Made by a program: the position numbers and the translations under genes. A stretch of 64,000 nucleotides of DNA from Tuctoria greenei. Taxonomy: Eukaryota; Streptophyta; Magnoliopsida; Poales; Poaceae. Below the pieces are notes generated by a model. It had not been told where the DNA came from. It did no database searches and saw only the letters and a list, made by a program, of their open reading frames with translations. Numbering within the stretch: position 1 is the first letter of the stretch; each line of letters starts with the position of its first letter. The DNA lies in the NCBI GenBank assembly GCA_036927565.1, contig JAYESD010000006.1, positions 106,613,353-106,677,352 on the forward strand, read 5' to 3'. Shown in pieces: positions 1 through 10,955 of the stretch.

Positions 1-1990
1 TAAGAAAAGCACTTTTAACATCCATTTGATATAGCTTAAAACCAATAGATGCATCAAAAGCTAACAAAATTCTTATGGCTTCTAATCTAGCAACAGGAGC
101 AAAAGTTTCATCAAAATCTAGACCTTCAACTTGAGTGAAACCTTGAGCAACCAACCTAGCCTTATTCCTAACCACAACCCCATCCTCAATTTGTTCATTT
201 TTAAATACCCATTTAATTCCAATTAAAGTGTGACCTTGGGGTGGAGGTACAAGTTTCCAAACATTATTTCTTTCAAAATTTTCTAACTCTTCTTGCATGG
301 CAATAATCCAAGATTCATTAGTGAGTGCGTGTGATATATCTTTGGGTTCAAAAGAAGCAACAAAAGCAGAATGAGCATAAGAGTTTGGATCGCAAAACCT
401 GGACTGTGTGACTCGTTCGTGCAAGATTTCAATCATCTGTTGTGGGGGATGATCTTTGTAAAACTGTAGGGGAACAAATGTCTCACAAGCTTCTTCTTCT
501 TCATGTTCATCACAAATCGATGAGCTTGTGACTTGAGGATGATTTGAATAAGCATTGATGGTTGTCGGTGCTGGTTGAGAATTAACATCCGGAGCTGAAC
601 CAAAGTCTTTAGCTGCTGAATTTTCGGGCAGCAGCTCCAATTCTTCCTAATCTTCAACGAAAATGCTCCCCTCTACGGATATGGATCTGGACCTGCAATG
701 TTTGAGCTAGTACCTGGGCTAGCTTCATCAAAAGACACTTCACAAGTCTCCACAATTTTGTTAGTGTCAAGTAAAAGCACACGGTAGCCTCTAGTATGAG
801 ATGGATAACCAAGAAACATGCCACCAATGGATCTAGGTTCAAATTTATCAAGATTACCATGTTTCTTAACAAAGCATTTGCAACCAAAGACCTGAAAGTG
901 TGTAACACTAGGCCTATGTACAAACCGGAGCTCATATGGTGTTTTACCTAGCTTAGCATGTAAGAAAACACGATTTGAGACATAACAAGCGGTTGCTAAC
1001 GCATCAGCCTAACATTTCCTAGGAGTTTGATATTCATCAAGCATAGTCCTAGCCATCTCAACTAAGGTTCTGTTCTTTCTTTCTACAACACTGTTTTGTT
1101 GAGGAACATATGGTGAAGAAAATTGATGATCTATTCTATTTTCAGCACAAAAGTGATCAAAAGCTTGATTTTTAAATTCAGTTCTATTATCAATTATAAT
1201 TGCTTTTAAAGATCCCGGGTAATCAATTGATAATCTAAGAAATAAAGTTCTAAAGTGACTAAAAACTTTATTCTTGGACGCCATAAAGTAAATCCAAGAG
1301 TATCTAGAATAATCATCAACAATCACAAGTACATATCATTTACCTCCGAAGGATTGAACACGTGAAGGTCCTACGGTGTCAAGATGCAAAAGTTGACATG
1401 GTTCAGTTGTCATGATCATTGTGAGAGGAGTATGTGAACCTGCAACCATCTTAGCATGTCTACAAGAAGAGCACACAATTTTTTTTGTCCCCTTTAAGCT
1501 TAGGCAGCCCACGTATGCGATCAAGAGCACTAACACGCGTTAGGTGATCAAAGCCTACGTGACCAAGTCTACGATGCCAAAAATATAGGTCCTTTGAATC
1601 ATTAGCAACTAGACACCTATGCTTAGAGGAAGACATATCAAAATCAGCTTTAAAAACTCTTCCAAACCGAGACATGTTAAAAATAAGCTCACTATTTGAA
1701 CTTACAACTCTGCAGCAGTTTTTATTGAAAATAATTTCCAGATTTTCATCTAGCAATTGTGAAACAGAAAGCAAGTTGTATTTCAAATTTTTGACAAGTG
1801 CCTCATCCTTCAAAGTGTAGTGATCATTTACTCTAACCGAACCCTTAGCAATTATAGGAGTTGAGGAATTATCGGCAAAAGTAACATTCTCTACACGTGA
1901 AACAAAAGAGAGGGAGGAGAACCAATCTTTGTTACCGGTCATGTGGCGTGAGCAACCTAAATCCACAATCCAAATGTTCTCCTTCCTCAA
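1..1990 (-). pseudogene. pol: Cop-A1 pol: protease, integrase, start of RT (broken)
   Basis: This is a degenerate copia polyprotein. Protease is near 1960-1930, where the usual D-S-G active site reads D-L-G (codon TTA where TCA is expected), so the catalytic loop is altered. GAG-pre-integrase follows with the WHRRLGH motif near 1580 and the C-x2-C of the zinc finger near 1470. The integrase core (about 1400-1020) keeps all three acidic residues: HLDTVGP, IIDNRTEF and VVERKNR. The frame shifts near 1490, and stops occur near 1326, 1008 and 650. From about 300 to 1 the minus strand encodes RT, including YIKWMLKVLFL-like text where functional copies have YQMDVKSAFL. The protein would cleave Gag-Pol, integrate cDNA and start reverse transcription; this copy cannot. 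Confidence 0.85.
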
Positions 1991-1999
1991 ACGTGTAAC

Positions 2000-3280
2000 C
2001 TACATAGAAGCACAATACGTCGATGACTCAATACTTGGGTTAGTCAAAAGGCATTTAGGAATCCAGTACTGAGTCACGCGACGTGCAGCAGGAAAAACAC
2101 GCAAAAGCTGAGACAAAACAGCAGGTTTATGAGTCAAAGTTTGAGAATTTTTATTCTTAACTACTGACCTATAAGGTGTTACTTGTGTAGCACCAAAATC
2201 AGTAGCTCCGGAGGCTAAAACAGAAGGTCTGGAGGTAAATTTTGAATGTTTTTGACTCAAAACAGCAGGTTGTACATTCAGTTCAATATGTGCAGCAAAT
2301 TTTGCATGAAAGTTATGAGATCTAGCAACCATTCTTTCCCTTTTCTGTTGTTTAGCTAGTCTATAACAAAAATCTATGACATGACTATCTCTACCACAGT
2401 AGGTACAATGAAATTTGACTTAGTGTTCATGTCTAGATGAGCAAACAACATTTTTATTTGAAATCGAATGAGACAATACTCCTGCAGATTTGAAAACCAC
2501 TTCTTTTTGTTTAGGAACTGTTTGAATCAAAACACTTCCTAATGAATTTACAATTTTAGGTGGATGTGCCTTTGCATGAGCATGAAAATCAAAACCTAAA
2601 CCAATATTATCATTGCAAGACTTGGATGAATTCAGCAGCAAGTTTAGGTTCTTATTCCCATTACAAAACCGATAAAATGTCTTATGCATGTTATCAATTT
2701 TATTGGACAGATCAAGGCAATTTTCACATGAAGTTTTTCCTTTTGATTTGCAATTGGAACAATATTTAACTTCATGACAACGTAAAGCATTGTTCAATAT
2801 AGAGATTTCATTCATAGCATCTTGCAGTTTCTTATTAAGATTATCACAACTAGAACAATGCAAATCAATTGTAGAACAAGAAGCATCTTTTAAGTTTCCA
2901 ATATTAAGTGCAGCAAGCTTTTTGTTCTTTTCAATTTCAAGTTCAAGTTTATCAAGTGTGGAGGTAAGTGCACTTCTTAGGGAGGACAATTGTTCATATA
3001 TTAAGTCACATGAGGAACAAGAATCATCACTAGGAATCAAAGATTTCAAATGATTAATTTCATATTCTAGTGACTCAATTTTAATAGCATTGTCCCTAAG
3101 CTTTTTGTTCTTTTTTCTTAACAATAACAGTGGCACGAGAAATAGCATCACACATTTCTTCGCAAGAAGGACATACCTCTTCATTGCCGCTGTTGTGTTC
3201 TGCCTCCTCCATACTTGATCTTGACTTGCCCGCCATGAAACACATGTTTGCCAAATCATCTTCATCTTCATCACTTCCAA
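2000..3280 (-). pseudogene. gag: Cop-A1 gag C-terminal half with coiled coil and second zinc knuckle
   Basis: This reading frame continues gag after a frameshift in the 3096-3280 overlap. It begins with a lysine- and leucine-rich, probably coiled-coil stretch (KLRDNAIKIESLEYEI and onward). A run of CxxC pairs follows (CSSCD, CSNCKSK, CENCLDL). A CCHC zinc knuckle, CTYCGRDSHVIDFC, lies at about 2367-2410, just past a stop codon at 2420. The stretch to 2000 is a low-complexity linker rich in S, V and T that leads into protease. The sequence shows the coiled coil and knuckle; a nucleocapsid and linker role is inferred from position. Two knuckles, this one and another near 3470, flank the coiled coil. 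Confidence 0.7.
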
Positions 3281-4292
3281 TGTCCACGTCGCTTAAGCCA
3301 AGTTCCTGGAGTGCTGAGACAAAACTGTTCACCAGTTGGCGACCTGTAAAGCCCTTATTCTTCTTCTTATCGTTTGTTGAGGAGTTCTTTGTCCTTGAAT
3401 GTTTTTCTTCCGGGGAGGTAGGACCTAAAAGGTTAGGGCAATCTGAACGAAAATGTCTTGTCTTACCACACTCAAAGCATCGTTGAGGTCTGGAGCTTCC
3501 TCTCCTAGTTCTCACATTTTGCAATGCTTTTGTGAACCGGGTAGAGATGAGCGCTAGCTCCTCGTCTGGAAACTCGTCAATCTGTTCAAGGGTTATAGAG
3601 GACAGCAAAGCAAGTGTACCACAAGATGATGTTTGACCGGAACCAGGCATGTCACATTGAGAAACAAAAGCAATAGACTTGTTGGGGTTCTTACGTGAGA
3701 TTATGTCAATTTCATGAGTTTTTAACTTGGAATATAGCACATCTAAAGTAAGTGAACTCATGACAGTAGATTCATGAATAGATGTGACTTTCATCTCCCA
3801 AATTGAAATATCTAATGCACTTAGCAATTGCCTAGCATTTTCAGCATCTGAAAAATTAACATTGACACTACGCAAGTTGCTAAGAATCTTATTAAAGCGA
3901 GAAAAAAGGTCATCAATAGACTCACCGGGTTGCATCTCGAAGCGCATGTATTATTTCTTGAACATGTCTTGCCTTACCTCTTTGATCGTGTTGGATCCTT
4001 CGTGGTAGTCACAAAGTGCTTTCCACACATCGTATGCAGATCGGAGGTGTGCAACACGGTCGAAGTCACTTTGTGTTAAACCTTGTATGATCAAGTTCCG
4101 AGCCTTGTTGTTGTTGTCGACATCTCTCAGATTTGTAGCTGTAACTTGATCGTTTGATGGCACTTCGTAAGACTTGTATACCTTCTCCCATACTTCAAAG
4201 CCTTGTGCCTGGATAAAAGCCTCCATGCGTGCCTTCCAAACCTGAAAATCAATACAAGCGAACACACAAGGTTTGGCAGAGTACTTCTCCAT
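3096..4292 (-). pseudogene. gag: Cop-A1 gag N-terminal half
   Basis: Gag is the capsid and nucleocapsid precursor. The ATG at 4292 opens MEKYSAKPCVF and the typical copia gag signature FQVWKARMEAFIQAQGFEVW. The downstream UBN2-type region (VRQDMFKK, then MRFEMQPGESIDDLFSRFNKI) is interrupted by one nonsense codon at 3951-3953, with the same frame resuming at 3947. A CCHC-like knuckle (CFECGKTRHFRSDCP) lies near 3470; an R replaces the usual glycine before the histidine. An acidic tail (DIGSDEDEDDLANMCFMA) follows. The start lies about 50 bases downstream of the primer-binding site in the element's sense, as expected. Confidence 0.85.
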
Positions 4293-4339
4293 GATGATTA
4301 GTCAAAAACATGCGCAAATCACAAAGATTAGAGCACTAT

Positions 4340-4352
4340 GGCTCTGATACCA
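4340..4352 (-). promoter_or_regulatory. Cop-A1 primer-binding site (tRNA-iMet)
   Basis: On the minus strand the 13 bases TGGTATCAGAGCC follow the end of the 5' LTR after a 2-base AT spacer. They are complementary to the 3' end of plant initiator tRNA-Met. This fixes the LTR edge and the orientation. Confidence 0.9.
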
Positions 4353-4354
4353 AT

Positions 4355-6025
4355 TGTAGGATCGGAGAGCACGTGAAAAGCTACCAGAGGGGGGTGAATG
4401 GTAGATTTAAAAATCTTACGCAGCGGAAACAATTAAACCCCATCCGCTTCGGCAGAAAAATGATCTGTTAAAGAAATCATGTGTGAGACTAATCTAAACG
4501 TGTTTCACCGTGACAAAAGTGATATATATCAGAGAGAATCAATTCACGAAGACAACACAACAAGATTCACTCGAATCCATTGAGAAAAACTCAAGTTATG
4601 ATCGAAAGATAAAACAAAGGTCAATCTGCCCTACCCGACAAAAAACAGTTCTGTAATGCTGCAAAGAAACTCGTGTAGATCATATACCACAAATCCAATG
4701 ACCATGACATTTTGACAGATGATAGATAATCAAGTTGTGAAGACAACCCAAAAAGAATCACGTCAATTGGATCTGTAAAACTCGAGTTATGATAAAAGCA
4801 CCGACGAAAGGTAGTGCTGTCCAGAAACTCGATGAGTAAAACTTGTCTGGAACAAGTCGGATGAACAAGGCACAAAAGTTCCTTCAAACTACGAATTTTA
4901 TTCAACATAACACAAGAGGAACAGCCCCAAAGTCGTGCACCACGAGCTCTGGGCTCTCTTTCTTATATAACAAGCTCGAAAGTCAACTCAACTCAAATCA
5001 GGAACCTAATCCTACTCTGTTCACGAATCATAACTTTCCATAACTGCTTAGGATTCTTCTATACGCAGATAGAAGAAATCTTAAGACTTAAAAACACCTT
5101 AGGAACGTATCACACATTCCTAAACCTCTAAAATTCGTGATCCACACGAAATCCTATCATAACCAACTCGATACTTTCCATACTGAGCCATAACCGACTC
5201 TGCCGCAGCCTGAGTCCATAACCTAGTCGGTTGGACCTTTCTGACCAACTCTTTACGTCCACATCTCTACATCACGTCTCAGAACCATGTAGACACGTCC
5301 ACGCACTCCTTGCACACGTGCAAACATCTTCCAATGACGTCCACGATACCTTCACATGCATTGTTCTTGATTCAATCATGCTGCGCAATCTCCTGATCAG
5401 CTCAACCACAATTCCTCCTGAATTTGGTTGTTGGAACCTCATCTCCTCCGTGAGACTAGTCCAATGGATCCCATCACCAGCCATGTCTTGAACTCAAGCA
5501 ACACCTGCACATGAATAAACAACCAATCCATACGAGCCTTAGTCCTGGACTTGACTCAAGTTAGTTCCGAACACAACACCTTACGTGAGAACCTCACATA
5601 AGCATGTTGCAAAACCACATTAACACGATATCATCCATATCAACCAAAAACATACCAAAGACTTAGAAAATGAATACTAAGAAATCTTTCCAGAGATGTA
5701 AAGCAAGTACGAAACATTGCAAATGAAAAACAGAAGCATTGCAGTCAAGTTCCGGACCTTGCCTGAGCAACCCAGACCTTGAGCCGGAGCTAACAAAAGC
5801 TAGTCGGAACTAGTAAACCAAAAATCCGCAGCTAGAAAAATCAACTTGGAGCTTAGCAAAAACACGAGCTATACAAAACAAGCCGAACCTACCGTCGGGC
5901 CTTTTGTAGCTCGGTGCTAGAGTCGGACCTTGATAAAAAGATGTTTTGGTGATATTCAAAACTTTTATCGTCAAAGCAAGTGTATTCACTAAAAGCCAAT
6001 GTATTCAACACACATAGGTCTTACA
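4355..6025 (-). repeat. Cop-A1 5' LTR (1671 bp)
   Basis: In minus sense the LTR runs TGTAAGACCTA... to ...GGATCCTACA; on the plus strand it begins TGTAGGATCGG and ends ATAGGTCTTACA. It is inverted relative to, and clearly homologous with, the solo LTR at 7697-9612, but about 245 bp shorter. The shortfall appears to lie in the repeat-rich U3 part (here about 5745-5945). It contains a TATA box at 4962-4969 and, near its 3' end in element sense, the TTCACCCCCCTCT motif seen in other plant copia LTRs. No coding sequence is supported inside it. Confidence 0.9.
4962..4969 (-). promoter_or_regulatory. TATA box in Cop-A1 LTR
   Basis: TATATAAG on the minus strand, in the middle of the LTR, at the same relative place as in the homologous solo LTR (8996-9003). 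It is the likely core promoter of the element transcript. Confidence 0.6.
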
Positions 6026-6680
6026 AAAACAGCGGTGTTCTGCACTTCCACCCATATAATGCGTCAAATGGAGACATCTTCAAACTGGCTTGGTAACTAT
6101 TGTTATAGGAAAACTCAGCATATGGTAGATTCTTATCCCAGCTTCTGCTGTTTTTCAAAGCACATGCTCTGAACATGTGTTCAAGAATTTGATTAGTGCG
6201 CCCTGTTTGGCCGTCAATCTACGGGTGATAGGCTAAACTAAAATCCAGACGAGTATCCATTGATTCATGCAGCTTCTACCAAAATTGGGAAGTGAACTGA
6301 GTACCTCTATCCGATATTATCTTCTTTGGACTCCAAGCAAACATACAATCCTTGCCATATATAATTCCGCCAATCGTAAACCAGTATAGATTTCTTTATC
6401 TCGAATAAAGTGAGCCACTTTAGTCAAGCGATCCACTATAACCAATATAGAGTCACAACCTGACTTAGTTCTTGGCAACCCCATAATAAATTCCATACTT
6501 ATTTCTTCCCATTTCGATTTAAGAATTTTAATTGGCTGAAGTAACCTTGCTAGTCTTTGATGCTCTGCTTTGACCATATGACATGTGTCACACAGAGCTA
6601 CATACTCTGCCACATCACATTTCATTCCATGCCACTAATATTGATTCTTAAGATCTTGATACATCATTTGCTTTCTGGAT
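6026..6680 (-). pseudogene. pol: Gyp-G integrase (broken)
   Basis: A gypsy integrase is seen on the minus strand. The zinc-binding C-x2-C (LCDTCHMVKAEHQR) lies near 6580, then WEEISMEFIMGLP, VDRLTKVAHFI, ISDRGTQF near 6320, and AYHP-IDGQTGRTNQ near 6220. Of the three catalytic acids only the middle one (SDRG) is present. The first reads E where D is usual (SMEF for SMDF), and the last is G (QTGRTNQ for QTERTNQ). There is a frameshift near 6320 and a TAG next to the HP motif near 6220. The frame runs into the Cop-A1 LTR at 6025 after a PFDALYGWKCRTPLF-like motif. It is inactive. Confidence 0.85.
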
Positions 6681-6940
6681 GGATAGAGTATGACAAGTCG
6701 AGGGCTTCTCTTAGTATCAATTCTAGAATCTCCTTGATATCATAGCACACATATTCTCTTCCCTAGCCATAGGGTTCCATGTTCATCTTCTTTAAAGTCC
6801 AGAGCTTTTCCTTCTTTCATTTGATGCTTAATCTCTTGGATCTTCTCATCATGCTTTTGCCCTTCTCGAATATCCTTCTCCAAAGTAGACTCTTCTTACA
6901 TGGACACCACCTAAGTGTTAGTCACAATACTAAGGTTTAG

Positions 6941-7477
6941 CTACGCGAATTCCTTACAAAGCTGAAGTTGCTGACCCTGCAGTGTCAAGGTGTTGCATTG
7001 TGCCGACCTACTAAAAGCATACGTGACCACATTAGCTTTTCCAGGATGATAATTGATTACAACATCAAAATCATTGATAAGCTCCAACCATCTGCGTTGT
7101 TTGAGGTTTAGATTTGGTTGAGTGAAAATATACTTCAAACTCTCGTGATCTATGTAGATTTCGGTTCTCTTTTCTATTAGATAATGTCTCCATAGCTTCA
7201 ACGCATGGACCACGGCTGCTAGATCCAGATCATGAGTAGGGTAATTTCTTTCATGCTTCCTGAGTTGGCGTGAAGCATAAGCCACCACATGTCCGTCTTG
7301 CATCAATGCACATCCTAGCCCTTGTCTGGATTCATCACAGTAGACTGCAAACTCTTTCTACATATCTGGCATAACCAACATTGGAGTAGTGGTCAACCTT
7401 TTCTTTAGCTCGGTGAAACTAGCTTCACATTCCGGTGTCCACATGAAGATAGCTCCCTTCTTGAGTAACTTGGTTAA
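6941..7477 (-). pseudogene. pol: Gyp-G end of RT and RNase H
   Basis: On the minus strand from 7477 the text PLTKLLKK, MWTPECEASFTELKKRLT is the classic end of gypsy RT. A stop at 7358-7360 follows, then a gypsy RNase H: YASRQLRKHERNYPTHDLDLAAVV, YIDHESLKYIF and NYHPGKANVV near 7050. The last would normally continue to DALSR; here it reads TYAFSR. The stretch 6680-6940 is the degenerate linker to integrase with no open frame. It would have extended DNA and removed RNA primers in the pol complex. The N-terminal RT half, with its catalytic YxDD, is missing. Confidence 0.85.
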
Positions 7478-7774
7478 TGGACGAGAGGTGGAGGAAGAAA
7501 AGGGGAAGGAGGACTCGTCGAAGACGACGTGCCGAGAGATCAAAATACGGTGGGTAGAGAGGTCGAGGCACCGGTATCCCTTATGCTCAAGGGAGTACCC
7601 AAGAAAGACACACCTAGTAGAGCGGGGCGCAAGCTTATGTGGAGCAGTGGCGGAAAGATTAGGGTAGCAGGCGCAACCAAAGACACGGAGGTGGTCTGTA
7701 AGACCTATATGTGCTGAATACATTGGCTTGTAATGAATACACTTAGCTGTGATGATAAAAGTTTTAAATATCAC
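7358..7774 (-). other. In-frame copia-gypsy chimeric ORF (138 codons)
   Basis: One open frame reads through three sources. Codons 1 to about 27 come from the start of the solo LTR Cop-A2 (7774-7697). The next about 70 codons are the copia integrase C-terminal region of Cop-B (VFGCACYPNL, FLGYSLEHKGYRCL, HVVFDES). From about 7480 it is gypsy RT of Gyp-G (PLTKLLKK, TPECEASFTELKKRLT). No LTR, RNase H or RT of Cop-B lies between them. The frame therefore records a deletion joining two superfamilies. There is no sign of a promoter or Kozak context, and I take it as fortuitous. Confidence 0.75.
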
Positions 7775-7934
7775 AAAAACACCTTTTTATCAAGGTCCGA
7801 CTATAGCTCTGAGCTATAGCAAGGTCCGACGGCAGGTCCGGCTTGCTTTGGGTAGCTTCGGCTACATTAGATGCTAGGTCTGACTTCTTGGTAAGGTCCG
7901 ACTAGCTTTGGTTATCTCCGGTGAGCTTTATCTT

Positions 7935-8180
7935 TAGCTCCGGCATGTCTTTGTTAGCTCCGGCACGTCTTTGATAGCTTCGACATATATTTTATAGCTC
8001 CGGAATGCTTTTGCTAAGCTCTGACGTATTTTATCTAGCTCTGGTTTTGGGTTGACTAGTTTTGACTAGTTTTTGGTAAGCTCCGGTGCTAGGATCTACT
8101 AGTTTTTGGTGAGCTCCGGCAGGTGCTTCATTGTACTAGTTTTGGTAAGCTCCGGGAGGTGCTAGGTTATACTAGTTTTT
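7935..8180 (+). repeat. Tandem repeats in U3 of Cop-A2
   Basis: Units of about 20 bp begin at 7935, 7955, 7975, 7995 and about 8015 (consensus TAGCTCCGGCATGTCTTTGT). They are followed by three or four units of about 45 bp built on ACTAGTTTTTGGTAAGCTCC. The flanking part (7795-7930) has scattered AGGTCCGAC copies. The homologous Cop-A1 LTR is shorter here, so the array changes length. Confidence 0.75.
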
Positions 8181-8995
8181 GTTAGCTCTGGCTCAAGCTC
8201 CAGGTTGCTCTGGCAAGGTCCGGAACTTGATCGCAGTGCTTCTGCTTTTCATTTGCAATGTTTCGTACTTGCTTTACATTGTTAGAAAGATTGCTTATTA
8301 TTCATTTGCTAAGTTTTTGGTGTGTTTTGGATGATATGGATGATATCGTGTAACTATGGTTTTGCAACATGCTTATGTGAGGTTCTCACGTAAGGTGTTG
8401 TGTTCGGAACTAACTTGAGTCAAGTCGAGGACTTGGGCTCGTATGGATTGGTTGTTTATTCATGTGCAGGTGTTACTTGAGTTCAAGTCATGGATGTTGA
8501 CGGGATCCATTGGACTAGTCTCAGGGAGGAGATGAGGTTCCAACAACCAAGTTCGGGAGGAACTGTGGTTGAGCTGATCAGGAGGTCGCGCAGGATGATT
8601 GAATCAAGGGCAGTGCATATGAAGGTCACTGAACATCGAATTAAGGTGTTCACACGTATGCATGTGGTGCATGACGTGGCAACATGGTTCCGAAGATGGG
8701 ATAAGGAAGGAAAGATCTGGTTGGAAGGATCGGATCGTACCGGTTGATGACTTCGTCTGCGGCGGAGTCGGTTATGGCTCGGTATGGAAAGTATCGAGTT
8801 GGTTATGTTAGGATTTTGTGTGTGTCACGAATTTGAGTTATTTAGGAATGTGGGATACGTTCCTAAGGTGTTTGGGAGTCTTAAGATTGCTTCTATCTGC
8901 GTATAGAAGAATCTTGAGCAGTTATGGAAAGTTACGATTCGTGATCTGAGTAGGATTGGAGTCCTAGTTGATGTTGGGTTGGCCTAAGGGCTGGT

Positions 8996-9003
8996 TATAT
9001 AAG
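8996..9003 (+). promoter_or_regulatory. TATA box in Cop-A2
   Basis: TATATAAG, aligned with the TATA of the inverted Cop-A1 LTR. It may still start transcription toward 9612 and into the antisense of Cop-B. Confidence 0.6.
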
Positions 9004-9617
9004 CAAGGGAGCCCAGAGCTCATGGTAGACGACTTTGGGGCTGTTCCTCTTGTGTTTCATTGAATAAAATTCATAGTTTGAAGGAACTTTTTGTGCCTTG
9101 TTCGTCCGACTTGTTCCAGACAAGTTTTACTCGTCGAGTTTCTGGACAGCACTACCTTTCGTCGGTGGTTTTATCATAACTCGAGTTTTACAGATCCAAT
9201 TGACGTGATTCTTTTTGGGTTGTCTTCAAAACTTGATTATATATCATCTGTCAAAATTTTACGGTCATTGGATTTGTGGTCTATGATCTACACGAGTTTC
9301 TTTGCAGCGTTCTAGAACTGTTTTTTCTCGGGTAGGACAGATTGACCATTGTTTGATCTTGCGATCATAACTTGAGTTTTTCTCGTCGGATTTGAGTGAT
9401 TCTTTTTGTGTTGTCTTCGTGACTTGATTATCTCTGATATGTATCACTTTTGTCACGGTGAAACACATTTAGATTAGTCTCACACACGATTTCTTCAATA
9501 GATCATTTTTTTGCCGAAAGGGTTTGGGGTTTAATTGTTTCTGCTGCGTAAGATTTTTAAATCTACCATTCACCCCCCTCTGGTAGCTTTTCACGTGCTC
9601 TTCGATCCTACATGGTC

Positions 9618-10955
9618 ATAGTGAGGGGTAGTGCCATACAGGGCAAAGAAAGGAGTCGGTGCTCGAATCGCCTTGGTGGGAAGGCGATTAAGGAGGAAGG
9701 TGGAAGTGTGAAGTGCCTCTACCCAGTATCGAGCGGGAATAGATGCCTGAAACATCAAGGAACGCATGACATCATTAGTGGTGCGAAGCATGCGCTCAGA
9801 CATTCCATTATGGGGGGATGTGTATGGACAAGACATGCGTAGCTGTGTGCCATGTGTAAGAAGAAAGTCACGGAGTCGCGAGTTGTCAAACTCGCGTCCG
9901 TTGTCACACTCGAGAGCACGAACAGTACGCCCAAACTGTGTGGAAACCCAAGTGAAGAAGTGAGAGAGAGTATCAAATGTCTTAGATTTTAGACGTAAGG
10001 GAAAAGTCCAAGAGAAATGTGAGAAATCATCAAGTACCACCAAATAATATTTAAAACCCGAGACACTGATAACAGGAGATGTCCACAAATCGCAGTGAAT
10101 AAGATCAAAAATATGTTTCACATGAGACACAGAAGTGGGAAAGGGAAGCCGAACATGGCGACCAAGCTGACAAGCGTGACATAATGACTCATGTGTGCCC
10201 CTAGTACACGATATAGCTGAACTACTAGACAACTTCGACATAGCATCATCGCCAGGTTGACCAAGCCGGCGGTGCCAAGTAGCGGACGAAGCTGTTGTAG
10301 CCAGAGCAAATGACGGAGACGCAGAGGAAGTAGGAAGTCGAAGAGTGTACAGGGGCCCCGGACTATCATATCGAAGAAGAAGACGCCGGGTGGAAAGATC
10401 CTTCACAGACAAACCAAAAGGATCAAACTCAACAGAAATATTGTTATCAGTGGTGAAACGACGAATGGAAAGCAAATTTTGAATAATGTCTGGAGCAACG
10501 AGAACATTATTAAGATGGAATGAACCCGGAGAAACTGAGTCACCTACTGAGGTGACTGGAAGAACGGATCCATTGCCAACAACAATCGATGAAGGAAACG
10601 AGGGATGAGGTGGGTGGGTAGAAGAGAGAATACCAGCATCTGGGGTGGTGTGGTAGGATGCGCCAGAATCAGCCACCCAATGAGTAGTCGACGGTGTAAG
10701 GTGCATGGTGCTGAAGGAAGACGCCAAGTCCTGACGGTCCCACCCCATGGGCGGCCCCCGGAGGGGTGCTGGTGGCTTCGAGTACCCAGCGGGGTAGGAA
10801 GCACCGCCGTAGGCTGGAGTTGGCGATCCAGCCGCAGGGCGACCAGGTCCGCCATAGCCCGGATGGGCTACGTACGCCGCCTGAGGATGTGGCTGGCGCG
10901 GAGTAGAGGAAGTCGGTGGCACCCCAAGAAGACCCGGAGACAGTCCAGGCCACAT
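9618..10955 (-). pseudogene. pol: Cop-B protease and integrase
   Basis: A long open frame on the minus strand. A proline-, glycine- and tyrosine-rich linker comes first (10955 to about 10720). Next is protease WVADSGASYHTT near 10660 with an intact D-S-G. The pre-integrase domain has WHRRLGQP and CHACQLGRH near 10250-10180. The integrase core has IHCDLWTSP near 10090, LECDNGREF near 9895 and GMSERMLRTT near 9805, so the D-D-E triad is intact. The frame reaches YGTTPHYDH where Cop-A2 was inserted and continues beyond it at 7691 to about 7486. It is in a different frame from gag, so at least one frameshift separates them. As a unit it lacks RT and cannot function. Confidence 0.9.

Larger units (their letters stand above)
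1..6025 (-). mobile_element. Cop-A1: Ty1/copia element, 5' part, inserted in Gyp-G
   Basis: This is the 5' portion of a minus-strand copia retrotransposon. Reading leftward from 6025 it has a complete 5' LTR (6025-4355), a 2-base spacer, a tRNA-Met primer site, gag, protease, integrase and the start of reverse transcriptase, which runs off the left edge. The copia order (integrase before RT) is visible directly. The base just right of the LTR (6026) resumes gypsy integrase sequence, so the element was inserted into Gyp-G. The flank there is AAAAC; its partner duplication lies outside the window. It has no CGGACTAGTCCG arrays and belongs to a different copia lineage from the Sireviruses on the right. 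Confidence 0.9.
7697..9612 (+). repeat. Cop-A2: solo LTR (1916 bp) of the Cop-A family
   Basis: It starts TGTAAGACCTATATG and ends TTCGATCCTACA, flanked by a perfect 5-bp duplication TGGTC (7692-7696 and 9613-9617). No primer site or PPT adjoins it, so it is a solo LTR left by recombination between the two LTRs of a full element. Removing it and one TGGTC rejoins the integrase frame of Cop-B (YGTTPHYDH on one side, LRVFGCACYP on the other). Its U3 part holds a 20-bp tandem repeat (7935 to about 8035, unit TAGCTCCGGCATGTCTTTGT, five diverged copies) and a longer-period repeat around 8060-8180. A TATA box lies at 8996-9003. The short open frames inside it have no support as genes. Confidence 0.95.

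Noticed and set aside
8490..9315. Small ORFs in Cop-A2
   Set aside because: Their counterparts in the Cop-A1 LTR are on the same LTR strand but poorly conserved; the region is R/U5 and leader-like LTR sequence.
4355..9612. The two Cop-A LTRs at 4355-6025 and 7697-9612 as one element or a giant inverted-repeat transposon
   Set aside because: They are in opposite orientation, each has its own context (primer site on one, perfect TGGTC duplication on the other), and gypsy/copia coding lies between.
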